In this document: positions 11,598 to 22,248 of the stretch, one piece after another
How positions within the stretch are numbered: position 1 is the first letter of the stretch
Layout: the number at the start of each line of letters is the position of its first letter
Assembly: GCA_020736575.1 (NCBI GenBank)
Contig: JAGPYM010000002.1
Coordinates: 1,302,001 to 1,366,000 of the forward strand
Reading direction: 5' to 3'
DNA from: Thelonectria olida
Taxonomy: Eukaryota; Ascomycota; Sordariomycetes; Hypocreales; Nectriaceae
Length of the DNA stretch: 64,000 nucleotides
Program-made: the position numbers and the translations under genes
The notes under the pieces: model-generated
Seen by the model: only the letters and a program-made list of their open reading frames with translations
Told to the model about the DNA's origin: nothing
Database searches by the model: none

Positions 11598-12177
11598 GAC
11601 AATGATGGCGTGAGCTTCAAGTTTGTTGACTCAATGGCCGGCGCTGCTGGCTCTATCCGCGAAAGCAACTGTAGGTCATTCATGAACTTTAACCAAGAAA
11701 TGGAAGCCGACGATGATGCTAATGAGTCATGGGGGAGACGAAAATAAAAATGACTCCATGTCGTCGAATGCAAATGCATTTCGGTGTCAGCCTAACAGGC
11801 AGATTGATACGAACATGCCACCAACACCTGCAACAATGTACCAAGACGCCCGGTTACATCACTCAGCCGCTCCTGCACATTCGCCGGGCGAGTCCATTTC
11901 CAATTGAGGAGTCCGATGCGTTGTCTCATACAAAAGAGGCACTTGCAGACATCGGGTGAGCTGACCAGCATCATCAAATTGTAATGAGTTCAAGGCCTCG
12001 ATGCCGCCATCTTGGCAACGGCATCTTGTGTAACCGATCCGTTGGTAGTTACGGAACAAGCCTATTCGTTCATTCGTTCCTGCACAGGCAGGCAGGCAGA
12101 AAAGTCCCGTCGTTCAACCTGAGGCCAACCTCGTCCCCAACCACGATGCCAGCCTCGCGCAAGGTTGGTCAATTCTG
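11598..12177. other. Intergenic region upstream of the repeat-protein gene and the U2 gene
   Basis: Divergent spacer. It should contain the promoter of the minus-strand repeat-protein gene and distal elements of the U2 gene. No gene or other structure recognised. Confidence 0.5.
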
Positions 12178-12218
12178 CCAATCAGCCCCACTCACCGCCC
12201 AGAAAATCCTCTATAAAA
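12178..12218 (+). promoter_or_regulatory. CCAAT and TATA elements of the U2 snRNA gene
   Basis: A CCAAT box (12178..12182) and a TATAAAA (12212..12218) lie about 90 and 50 nt upstream of the predicted U2 5' end. A pyrimidine-rich stretch then leads to the start. The arrangement fits a Pol II snRNA promoter. The spacing to the RNA start is inferred, not measured. Confidence 0.6.
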
Positions 12219-12266
12219 TCCCGACTTCCCTCCCGACTTCTTAATTTTTTTCTTTCCTTTCTCCTT

Positions 12267-12447
12267 AGCTCTCTTTGCCTTTTGGCTTAGATCAAGTGTA
12301 GTATCTGTTCTTTTCAGTTTAATCTCTGAAAGGGCTCTAAGGAGTCCGATCGTGATTATTCCTATTTTTGGCTTTCGGGTCGTTTCCTCTGTGCTTGCAC
12401 ATGATTCTTCCCACAGTGTCCCTGGTATTACACTGCCTCCAGGTGAC
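12267..12447 (+). ncRNA. U2: U2 spliceosomal snRNA
   Basis: The sequence from 12271 to about 12320 is nearly the universal U2 5' half: TTGCCTTTTGGCTTAGATC followed by AAGTGTAGTATCTGTTC. It includes the branch-point-recognition GTAGTA at 12298..12303. Stem IIa is seen as CTTTTCAG (12310..12317) pairing with CTGAAAGG (12326..12333), followed by a small IIb hairpin. The Sm site ATTTTTGG is at 12364..12371. The terminal stem-loop IV, CCTGGTATTACACTGCCTCC with closing AGG, lies at 12421..12443. Length about 181 nt, as in other fungi and animals. The exact ends are inferred from pairing and comparison with known U2. Role: base-pairs with the intron branch point in the spliceosome. Any open frame across it is spurious. 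Confidence 0.95.
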
Positions 12448-13380
12448 GCGAACGCTACATGGGCTCACGTTTTCATTGCTTTCCCAGGCTTGCTTGGGTT
12501 GTGAAGAAGATGTTTACATTGCAGGTTATGACGTGAAATGCTGTGGGGCTCTTGCTAAGCGTCACCAATGCTGTCAAGGCGTTTGCGTGAACAGTCATGT
12601 CCGCAGAGTGACCTTGGGCGTTGGCGTGCTCTGTGTCCCGTCCTGCGTTGGGTGGGGTTTCGTTGCCTTCGCATCTTGCGCATCTTGCCTCGCAATGCCG
12701 CCGTCCATCACGTAGTTCCGTTCTTGTCCATCGTCTGGTCTCTGTCCGTAATCTCGTCAGGCAGGATCGATTCGATGGTTGTCTGTGTGGCTGTAGGGTA
12801 GCTCACATTCTAGTTGAAACTGCCACAACATTGCTTCATTGTGCACCAGTCGAGTTTGATATTGTCGTGCTATCAGGGATAGAGCTTCGCGGGCCTCTCT
12901 TCGTGTTTTCCATGCGTCTGATTCCGTACTCATAATAACTTTGTGCGGGTAACAAGCTTGAGAAGTGGAAAATTTGTCGAAATGAAGCCCTAGATGCGCC
13001 GTAAGCTCACTTCCGTATCACAAATAAAACTTCATTCCTGCAACAAGGGACCAACACGCTCACGTTCGCTCCTCCCTCAAGCCATCACTAAATTCATATC
13101 CATCCAGACCTAGATTGTACACATTCCTCGACCTTGCTTCAAGAAGTCCCCGCAAGACACTGCTGCCTAAACAAGTTTAGTGCGGGCACCTCACCCAGCA
13201 CCACCAAAAAGTCCGTTTCGACTCCGCTGTATCAACAACGAGCTACTCGGCCATCCCTGCGTCAAACACAAGCTTCCTGTCACGACCAACTTGACCCATC
13301 GCGAACCGAAAGAAGAGCCACCTCCAAATCACTCGAATCCAAAGCAGGGCGGCGCACCTTCGTGCTGCTACGTCGACAAA
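12448..13380. other. Spacer between U2 snRNA and LSM8
   Basis: Holds the 3' processing region of U2 and the promoter and leader of LSM8 (C/A-rich from about 13040). Open frames here have no family resemblance. No other RNA recognised. Confidence 0.5.
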
Positions 13381-13826
13381 ATGGCCACCCTTGGAGGATA
13401 CATGAACAGTATGTCAATGGACCCAACCAAAGCCTGACACCGAGATTACCAATACTGACTGCGACTCGCGCGATATAGAGAAAGTCCTGATTGTGACAGC
13501 AGACTCTCGTATTCTCGTTGGCACTCTGGCCGCCGCCGACAACACGACGAACCTGGTACGCCCCCGATTTCCCCCTTCTAGAGCTCTCGGAGCCTTCCAT
13601 GTTGTTGCGCGTACTGACCGCTTTGTCCCAGGTACTGAACAATGCCACCGAAAGAATCATCCGAACCCCCGACGACCCAGAAGAATCAGCCCAAGTTCCC
13701 CTAGGCCTGTATCTCGTCCGCGGAGACAACGTCTGTTCCATTGGTCTCGTCGACGAAACGCTTGATGACAGCATCAACTGGTCAGAGGTCAAAGGCTCAG
13801 CAATTGGCGGTATAAAACACGTATGA
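13381..13826 (+). CDS. lsm8: U6 snRNA-associated Sm-like protein LSM8
   Basis: Three exons, 13381..13408, 13479..13555 and 13632..13826, giving 99 aa. Both introns are short, with GTATGT and GTACGC donors, TAG and CAG acceptors, and a TACTGAC branch point in the first. The spliced protein starts MATLGGYMNKKVLIVTADSR and shows the Sm1 fold (ILVGTLAAADNTTNLVL) and the Sm2 signature LVRGDNVCSIG. It ends close to the human LSM8 length of 96. Family knowledge: LSM8 distinguishes the nuclear Lsm2-8 ring, which binds the U6 3' end, from the cytoplasmic Lsm1-7 decay ring. The frame and splice joins are fully consistent. Confidence 0.95.
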
Positions 13827-14491
13827 TCACGCGGGAAGAGGAAGAACAAGAAAACACCGATGTTTATTTTTTGGATTTAAATACAACGTGGGAGATGAAG
13901 ATTCCCAGGGTCGGCGGCACCCACACAGAATACGGCGTTTGAGTACGAGGAGTTTGCAGAGCATGTATTTTCATGTCTGTTCGAGACCTATTTCCTGCAC
14001 CAAAACATGAAAGATTTACACAAGACCTCGGCCATGGGGTCCCGCCAAGGATGTGGACTGGCACCAACGGTTATCCCGTACGAGAATGCTCAGTCAACCC
14101 CCTTTACGACATTATCACGAGCGGGCATTGTGGCCACCCGCGACTAAGAACGTACTCCGATGCTCGAGGAGGATCCGGCGAGGACACACTCAATGCTGAC
14201 AACGAGAACGAGTTCAAGGGAAAAATCATGAATGACCTCCCATGTCCAATCAAGCTTAGGGCTCGACAAGTGATGCCTTTAGGCCTCTCTGACGTGTACA
14301 ACGGCATAGATGCGCTGAGTCAACTCTATTACCTAGGTATTCACTGGGCGAAGTTTTGACTCTGCCGAAATATAAGCAATAATTATACGAGATTTGAGAG
14401 ATGATAAATCCACCAATTTATCACCAGATAAGTCTAATACGATTCGTCTCGGGCGTTCAAACATGTATGAAATCTTCCGCTAGAATTCCTG
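13827..14491. other. Convergent 3' region between LSM8 and the nucleoside hydrolase
   Basis: Both neighbours end here, so 3' UTRs and terminators are expected. No gene or structured element recognised. Confidence 0.5.
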
Positions 14492-15951
14492 CTATCCAAA
14501 AACTCTCTGCATCAAGACTTCTTTAAATAAGTCTTCTCCGGGGGACTCGATGAGTCGGTTGATTCGGTTGCCCTTGCGGACACTCAACCAGCCTTCGGTG
14601 TCACCAGGCACATCGTCAAGAGCGACAAACTTAGGGTCATCATTGGGGTCTTCGGTCAATGACACAGCAGACTCAGCGGGCTTCTTCTTGGGACGGCGAT
14701 CAGCGACATGCATTCCGTGAGTCCATTGTCCAGAGGTCTCGACACGAATATCCTCGGGCGTCGCGGGTGTCTTCCACTTGGGGTCGTCGTGAGTAAGCAT
14801 GTACCAAACAGTGAGAGGGTCGTGCAACGAGAGACCCGGCTCCTCTTCATCTCCAAGAATGGAGATGATCTTATCGAACGCGCCGTTTACGAAGTGGGCA
14901 GTCCATCGCGCGAGAGGGCTGCCGGCATCTACGTGTGGTTTGATGTGTTCCGCAAAGTAGCTCTGAGTGATGAGATGGGGGGTTGTGATGTCAAGAGGAG
15001 CGAGAGTCAACTTGAGCTGACGAGAGAGCTTGGGAGGGTAAGGGGCTAGAGTAGAGAGTTCATTGGGCATTGGAGGCATGGTCGAGTTTGGGATAGGCGA
15101 CGTGAGGGCGTACACTCGAGCTGCTGCAACGGCGTCGGCGTAGCAGTTAAATTCGGCGACAGGAGTTACGTTGCCCTCCACATCGACGGCTCCGCCCATG
15201 ACCACAACTTCCTTGACGCGGAGGAAAGCCTCGGGGTCTTCGGCGGCTGCCAAAGCAACGTTGGTCAAAGGACCAAGAGTTAGAATACTGATGGTGTCGA
15301 CTGGGTTTTCCTTGAGCAGGCGGAGAATCTCCTTATGAGCCGGAACCTTAGAGGGCGTGAAGTAGGGAGAAAAGGCGTTGCGGTCAACTGGGGCCTCGCC
15401 TTCCTCGAAAAGACTCCTCCAGGTATCCGCAGGGCTGAGGTCTTCATGAGCTTCATGGACATTGTGAAGTCCATCGATGCCATCTGAAGAATCGGTTAGA
15501 GGAACATCCGAAAAAAAGGGCAGTCCAAGACTTACGAAAGTAGTCGGCCATCAACTCTTCATCGCAGAGAGGATGCTCAGGCCCCACGGAAATAATGGGC
15601 TTGCTTGTCTTCATTGCTTCATAGCCCTCAGTCTTCCCAGTTGTCTTTCTCCACTCAAGTTCCTTGTCCAGAACATGGAATAGAGAAACCACATTGTGAA
15701 GAGTACTGGCGACAATATTAATGTGAGGACCGTGGCTGTGCTTGATATGATGCGTACCTTTTGAGCGGGACGTTTCCATATGTGACCGAGATCATGAGAA
15801 TCTCGAGCTCCTCTGGTTTGGCGCTTAGAGCCAAGAGCATGGCGAGGACATCATCGACGCCTGGAGATAGGTTAGACTCGATGCGATGGGATGTTCTTGG
15901 GTTATTCGTACCTGGATCGGTGTCGATGATGATGCGATGCTTTGAGGCCAT
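14492..15951 (-). CDS. Inosine-uridine-preferring nucleoside hydrolase
   Basis: Four exons: complement(15912..15951), (15758..15860), (15536..15705) and (14492..15483), 434 aa. Three introns of 51-52 nt have GTACG or GTAAG donors and CAG acceptors; each is required to keep the frame. The N-terminus MASKHRIIIDTDPG joins directly to VDDVLAM, recreating the Ca-binding DTDPGxDD motif of the family. Further marks are TLGPLTNVALAA, VVMGGAVD, EFNCYADAVAA and a late LSLHDPLTV carrying the active-site His-Asp. Family knowledge: these enzymes hydrolyse the N-glycosidic bond of purine or pyrimidine ribonucleosides for base salvage (yeast Urh1). Longer than bacterial members (about 310 aa) through a C-terminal charged extension. 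No signal peptide. Confidence 0.9.
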
Positions 15952-18050
15952 ATTGAAAATCGAGTTAGGTATCTTTATAATCGTTCAGCTCCTAAAGAGA
16001 AGCAATAATTGGGTAATCAAGAAATAGGTAGGACGTTGGCGTCGTTGGTTTGGGAGGTATCGTGAGTTTTGTAGGTATGGAGTTTGGTCATGAATAAGAA
16101 AGAGAAGATGCAGTCCGTTTTGAAACGAAGACTCAAAAACTCTCTCGGCCACAAGGCAACAGAGACACCAACTTGAGAAACTTGAGTAACGAAGAAACCG
16201 TCAGCAGTTGATCTGCATCTTGATGTTTCCCCTCTCTTTGACGTGTTCTGCGAAGTGCTTAGGGAGGGGCCTGCTGATAAGATAAGCCCCTCATCGAGCT
16301 TCTCATTCAGGAAGGACCCTAACGATGTCCTAAAGATGAAGCTACGGACGCCACTGGCCAAAGTACGCAGCTCTCATTCATAATTTGGCGGCACGGACGA
16401 TGATGAGAAAGAAACTAGTGGGGGACGCTATTCAATTCATTAATGTTCGAGAAGACGACCGTTGGCTTCATTACATTTCAGATTGGACGGTTGGGAGGAC
16501 AGGTTTGCCATTCATGTATTCGTAAATGCGGGCAACTAAACAAATTGCCCACCTCAGTAACCTTGATCTTTCCCGATCATGATGATGGCTGTATTTCTCG
16601 ACACGTGACCTTAAATACCCCCCTAAAAGTGAATGCTCGTACCTACGGATACGAAATTCCTTTTACTGGATGAGTTGTGACACCTTACCAGCTCGTATCA
16701 ACAGGACAGACGATGAGAGACAGCGCTTGGCGTCCCATTGTTCACTGCGTGGCTTTTCGTGCAGGACTCGCCCATCGAGTACGAAGTGACGGGAGTGCAG
16801 ATACGGGGTGCTAACCTAAGGGCCAGTAATCTGTAACGTTCAGTGGAATTGCCCACTGAGCTTGCCCCACAGTCTCACTGAAACCTGCCCGCTACAATGC
16901 CCGCTACAATGCCCCCTGAAAGCTCCCGTCCTCCCCAAGGTTAGGTCCAAGAAGGCCAGCTCCCGTCTCCAATTCTGGAACTGGCCATGGCCGGAAAGTG
17001 CCTCCAGCTTGGATTCCATATTTGGCTTGTTGAGGTGCTCTGCCTTACTATGTAGGATAGAGTTGGGTTGTTAGCGGATGAGGTGAGGTTGCCGAGCTCG
17101 CACCTGCCCCAAATGTGCAGCAAAGTCAGTCGAATTTGAGCACCGTCCCTTGACTCCTGTCGGCAAAACTTAACCCGTGAAACTCTTCACTCGCACCATC
17201 ATCACCCCAGAGCACTTCTTCTCTCTCCCACCTACAAATCCAGCAGTCAACTAATTAGCCCCTTGTCTGCATCACCGCAACAGGTGGATCAGGACCGTCC
17301 AACAGGAAAAGTCGACAGTAAGATTGGCCGAGAGCCACACCCAGCAATCAAACCCGCTTCTCTCCCTGTGGCTCGTACCTCTCCCGCAGGATTCCGCTGT
17401 CGACGGTACTTTCGCCCACCCCTCTCCGCAGAGGTCGACCCCCGCCCCACCGCTACCGCTACCTGCTTTGGCGTGCCTGGCCCAGCAAACTATCCATCTG
17501 CCTCCCTGCCCTGCAGCGCACTCAGCTCGGCCTTGCTCGATCCGCGACGTTACTGGCCTCACACTGCGACTGGCTGCGCTCTTGAAGCCACCTGGTGTCT
17601 TTTACGAACCTTTTGCGCCAAGCTTACTTGTCGTCTGTCCTCGTTCCTCATCAACTTCTTGCCCCCTTTCCATCTTTAACAACCACAACGCTCCCATCTC
17701 CCTTGCTTCATTTTCCTCTAACCTCCTTGCGCTTCGTCGCTGTAACCCTGCTTGCTTTACCTTGTGCCGGCTGCACCGCCGCTGAAGCCAATCTGGCCTC
17801 ATATTGCGACAACGCAGCCTTCTACGCTCAAACTTCGCCAACAAGGTGTCCCGCCATCCATTCTCGACCAATCCCTTCCCTTCTCTCTGGCGGGCTTGAT
17901 CTCTTTCGCCAATCGCCCATTGCCTATTTCCTTTCCTCACCCGCTCTTACCCCTTAGACATCCTCTTCGGGCCCTGAACTATCGCCACGCAAGCCGACCC
18001 GGACGATCTACCATCACTACCTCTCTCCCTATATATACTACAACTTCAAC
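15952..18050. other. 2.1-kb divergent intergenic region
   Basis: Separates the nucleoside hydrolase (minus) from the ER-anchored protein gene (plus). From about 17200 the plus strand is strongly pyrimidine-rich (leader-like) and ends with a TATATATAC element near 18025. Open frames within it lack family features and mostly have non-ATG starts. Confidence 0.55.
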
Positions 18051-19286
18051 ATGGCGGATATGAACTACCTCTATACAATCGGCGGTTACGCCACCCTCAT
18101 TGGTGTTGGCTATGTCATATACCAGGTCTCAACCCAGAAAAACCGGAAGCGAGCTACGGCCGCGGTTTCGCCCAAGTCTGTCAAGAGCTCCCAGGTAGAG
18201 CCTCGTAAGGAGGACAGAAAGAAGAAGCAGCGTCTGGAGACCTTTGCCTCGGAGGAGACCTCCAAAAAGGCCGCCAAGGCTCGAGCTAGCTCCCCGACGC
18301 CAGAGACCAATACCGGGTTGAGCAACACTAAGGACAACTCGCCTGATGACAAGCTGGACAACATCAAGTTCGCCCGTCAGCTCTCCAAGGCCAAGGAGGG
18401 AGCCAAGTTCGCTACCAAGGCCGATGGTGGAAAGCAGCGCGAGAAGTCTGTCAAGCAGTCTCGTGCTAACCAGTTGGTTGAGACTGCAGAGGAGAAGGAG
18501 TCGGCTCCTTCCTCCACCACCGGCGGTGATGCCGATGATGACCAGTCCTCCGTCTCTTCCCCTGAGGTTGGCCCAGTTGTTGCCGGAGATGTCTCTGACA
18601 TGCTGGAGTCCGCCCCGGCCCGCCCTGCCGTTGTGCGCATCACCGATGCTGCTCCCAAGCAACAGAAGCAGAAGGTTGTCAAGGCACCCGAGCCTGTCGA
18701 GACCAAGAAGCAGCGACAGAATCGCAAGAAGGCAGAGGCTGCCAAGGCTTCCCGAGAGGAAGCTGAGAAGGAGCGAAAGGTTCTCGAAGAGAAGCAGCGA
18801 CGTACTGCTCGCATTGCCGAAGGCCGTGCTGCGAAGGATGGATCGAAGTTCATGGCTGCTAACGGCAGCAAATCTGCCTGGACCCAAGGCGCCCCTAGCG
18901 GTAGCAACACTGCTGCACCCGTCGCCAAGACCAATGGCTTCCACCAGCCTCTTGATACCTTTGAGCCCTCAACCACCGCCTCCTCCAGCAAGCCAGCGGA
19001 GGGTAACTGGACCGCCTCGCTCCCATCGGAGGAAGAGCAGATGGAGATGCTGAAGAGCGACGAGGACGAGTGGAGCACGGTTAAGACCAAGTCTTCCAAG
19101 AAGGCCGCCAAGAACGAGTCTTCGGTGGACTCTGGCGATGAGCCTTCTCGTCCCTCTATCCAACCCAAGCAGGTCTCGGCCACCAACAAGGCTGCCAAGC
19201 CATCGCAGTCCTTTGGATCTTTCTCGGCCCTGAGCACTAAGAATGAGCCTGCTGACGAAGAAGAGGTCGAGGAGGAGTGGCTCTGA
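18051..19286 (+). CDS. ER-anchored highly charged protein of unknown function
   Basis: Intronless, 411 aa, ATG 18051 in a good context (CAACATGG). A single hydrophobic segment near the N-terminus (YLYTIGGYATLIGVGYVIYQ, residues about 6-25) is followed immediately by basic residues, the pattern of a signal anchor. The remaining 380 residues are disordered. They are rich in Lys, Ala, Ser and Glu, with a predicted coiled coil around KKQRQNRKKAEAAKASREEA (about 225-260), and end in an acidic tail (EEEVEEEWL). A short segment EEEQMEMLKSDEDEWSTV looks like a conserved linear motif. The layout recalls N-terminally anchored, lysine-rich ER proteins of the p180/LYRIC kind, but no homology is claimed. 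Codon use is strongly biased toward C-ending codons, suggesting good expression. Confidence 0.8.
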   Translation: MADMNYLYTIGGYATLIGVGYVIYQVSTQKNRKRATAAVSPKSVKSSQVEPRKEDRKKKQRLETFASEETSKKAAKARASSPTPETNTGLSNTKDNSPDDKLDNIKFARQLSKAKEGAKFATKADGGKQREKSVKQSRANQLVETAEEKESAPSSTTGGDADDDQSSVSSPEVGPVVAGDVSDMLESAPARPAVVRITDAAPKQQKQKVVKAPEPVETKKQRQNRKKAEAAKASREEAEKERKVLEEKQRRTARIAEGRAAKDGSKFMAANGSKSAWTQGAPSGSNTAAPVAKTNGFHQPLDTFEPSTTASSSKPAEGNWTASLPSEEEQMEMLKSDEDEWSTVKTKSSKKAAKNESSVDSGDEPSRPSIQPKQVSATNKAAKPSQSFGSFSALSTKNEPADEEEVEEEWL

Positions 19287-22248
19287 GCACACGAACCAGA
19301 CGCCACCATCGATCATTGTACAATGCCCCCCGCCCCCTGGACTTCATACCGGATCGGTTTCTTTTTCACGTTTGTTTCTTTTTTCTTTCCAAACTTTGAT
19401 TTCTGATTTCATGCGAAATACTTGGATCCAAAGCCGCTGTCCAACCAAAAATGGATCACACTGGGACAGTGCAAGCGCTTGAGGCTGGAGTTCAGGAATC
19501 ATGGAGACATTTCTGGGCTGCAAAGGCATGCCCAACGAGGTAACTGACTGGGGGGATGAGATGAAGGGCTAAAAAGGAGGCGGGTTTGAGGGCAGGAACT
19601 GAGGCCCCGTGGAGACCGCGAAGGTGGTGGCACGAGTGTATTCAAGTAAACTAGCTGCCGAATCCCTAACAAGGGAGAAGAAGAAAATATAATAGTCGTT
19701 ACCTACCTATGCTGCCATGGTTCTGCTATCGGATATTGTAACTGGTTGAGATGTTGGTGATCGGTAGGTGGAGTTATCCCAATTGCTTCCAGCCTCCCAT
19801 TACTGCGCTTGCACCCAGGCCTCAGCCATGTGCTCGGGATGTACCGCCTATTCGATAGTGAATGGAGAGATGGACTTTGACAAGAGAAGCAGTTTCTAAC
19901 ATGTGAGGTACGTCACCGCCATTGGCTGAACCAGACTGTCAATATTATCTATTGACGGGAGAACCCGAAACTATCAAAGTTGCAGACATCAACAATGATA
20001 TTTTGAATGACTACAGAGTGGAGCTATTGATGTGCCTGGAGGGTTATTAGGCTCTCACACATGTGCATAGACCTGCAACACTGTCGAGTTGGACGGCTCA
20101 TGTAGGTATGTACTTCGTATGCTGCAGGTCGGGATAGGGAGGCAAGCAAGGAGGGTCGTGCTACGGGGAGGTTCGTGATTGTGCAGGAGGTTAAAGCGGG
20201 CTACGAATACAGGGACCAGCAGAGTTTATCAGCGGGGACTATTAGATGGATCGACGAGGGGGTTTGGGGACATTACAGCGTGGCATTCATATGATCTCAG
20301 GAGGACGGACGGAGAGAGAGCCATGGTGATGCTGCCAGAAGAGGCTCAAATACCTACCTGTATGTGTAATCACTTACGTCGTACGCATGGTACTGAGCTC
20401 TAGCTAAGAATGTAAGTCAGGTAGAAATCCAAGACCATTCAATGTGAGGGAGGTAGGTATGTAGGTAGGGGGGATTACTTATAAGCAAGGGAGATGGTTA
20501 ATGCCAGCCCCGTGCTTTTTCGCCTCTCTCGAAAAAGAACACAGCTCCGGGACTTGCTTAGCTGGCAAGGCAAGGCGTGCTGAGGTGGTAGTGGGCGGTG
20601 AAGATGAACCGATGGGGGTGGTTAATTGGTACGGGTCGGTTTGTGTGCTTTTGGGTGGGCGGCCGTGGTCCCCCTTTTTCGTGTTGATATTCATCTCATT
20701 CTCGCTCTGCTGCTGCTGCAAAGAGCTTGATCCTTGTCGGGATGTGGGATGGAAATTGCCTGCTGCAACTCTCCGTCATGCGGGCAGCGACCCAATTGGA
20801 AAGGAGGGTCAGAAGCAAAGTTGCCAGCATAAGCATGCTCATGTAAGGGGAGTGCCGTTGAGTGGTGAATTGATGATTCGTGCTACGTAGGGATGCAGGG
20901 CTGCTCCGTCGTCCGAGCTATCATTGTGGTACATGGCGGATGGCCGATCGAATACCTGCCAATGGAGCAGGCAGGGAATAATGTGCCGGTAATGTACTTG
21001 ACAACGGGCCATTCATAGTCTTCTCTTTGACGCATCCAGGCGCTCGGAGTGAGCGACGTGGGTTGTTAGTGAGTTGGTTATCATCTGCACGTCAACATTT
21101 CTACTGTGGTGTTTTCGAGGACACCACCACCTTTTGTCCGCCGTCCTCGTCGTTTAGAAGACAGCCAAACAGAACTTCCCCGGATTAGAAGAAGCAGTGG
21201 GCTCCCGCGTTTCCCATCCGAATCCGTCGGGGCGGTGCGGTACATGCCTCGTGCCGCAGTACTTTGCATCCATTCCTCTCCCGTTTCCTGGCGTGTCACT
21301 CCCTCCTCTGGCTGTGGGTTTTTCTGCTGCTGGTTCCACCAACAAGTCACCAAGCCCCTGACAGACAGAAAAAAAAAAGGTTCTCGACTGTGATTCTTTC
21401 GACTAAACTCTTCTCGGCGGCGGGTTGTAGGCGACCTCGAGAACTTGGTGGGTGAATTAGTTAGCGGGTTAAAGGCCACCAAGCAGCCCAAGCAGCCCTT
21501 GGCGCGCGCCTGAGGTCATCTCTGCCCTGAGTCGGCAGGTACGTATCCAGTAACTTTCCGTTGCGTCCAATCTTTTCGAGGACACCTCAAGGCTCAGCGG
21601 ATGGCTAGTTAATAAGTTGCCCAGACCAAGCTTGACAGGGTCTCGTCCCGTCCCTTTTTAGCTTCTTTTTTTCCTCATCCATCGTCGCTTCCCGTTGCCG
21701 TCGCCGTCGCCGTCGCCATCGTCCATCGTTTTGTTTCCCTCACTCGCTTTCAAACACTCCTTCATTCCTCGCGACTCCCGCTTAATGACTTCATTGCCGA
21801 TTGCGTCCCTTAATTTCCCCATTCTGTCGCCATCTGCCTGAATTCTTGCTCCTGTCTGGCCTCGTCTCGTCTCGTCTCGTCTCGTTTCTCTCGACGCCGC
21901 CTTTGTGCTGTTCCTCCTCAGCCCAAGCCTTAAGTCACTATTTTTGCGCCACATTGCGACTTGTCGATCGACAATTCCATCTCGACTCGAGGCATTGCTC
22001 CATGCTCGTAAATCACTGACACGGCTGCTCGCCGAATAAAAAAACAATAATTTCGAAGAACATCTCGCCCACTCATCGAACCTGGACGAACCCCCCCGAT
22101 CAGCCTCCCTCGAGTTGCGACCACAAGGAACTTCCCCTCCGACTTGGGTCGAGCACGTGGAGATCAACTCACTCCAACGACATCAACCCTCGAAAAACCT
22201 TCCTCCAAGCCCCAAATCTGCTGGTTCCAACCATATTCTTAGGCCACA
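19287..22248. other. 3-kb intergenic region with leader of the downstream gene
   Basis: No gene recognised. There are scattered TACCTACC/GGTAGGTA microsatellite-like stretches (near 19700, 20350 and 20450). A perfect 7-bp inverted repeat with a 5-nt spacer lies at 19938..19956. A CCGTCG run is near 21696 and a TCTCG run near 21860. The last 500 nt are pyrimidine-rich and read as promoter and 5' leader of the gene at 22249. Confidence 0.55.
19938..19956. repeat. Perfect inverted repeat GTCAATA-ttatc-TATTGAC
   Basis: Two 7-bp arms separated by 5 nt, in a gene-free region. It could be a dimeric factor site or chance. Confidence 0.5.

Noticed and set aside
11860..11975. Minus-strand TTTGATGATG...CTGA as a snoRNA
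   Set aside because: No terminal stem and no rRNA complement; it is probably chance.
16017..16361. 114-codon minus-strand open frame
   Set aside because: It begins with TTG rather than ATG and has no recognisable features.
18129..19309. Long minus-strand open frames (up to 310 codons) opposite the ER-anchored protein gene
   Set aside because: They are antisense shadows caused by the strong codon bias of the plus-strand gene. They have no domains, and leucine/serine-rich composition typical of such shadows.
21658..22167. 169-codon minus-strand open frame upstream of the acidic scaffold gene
   Set aside because: It lies opposite a pyrimidine-rich leader with CCGTCG and TCTCG runs. The predicted peptide is simple-sequence (Asp/Gly and Arg repeats) with no domain.
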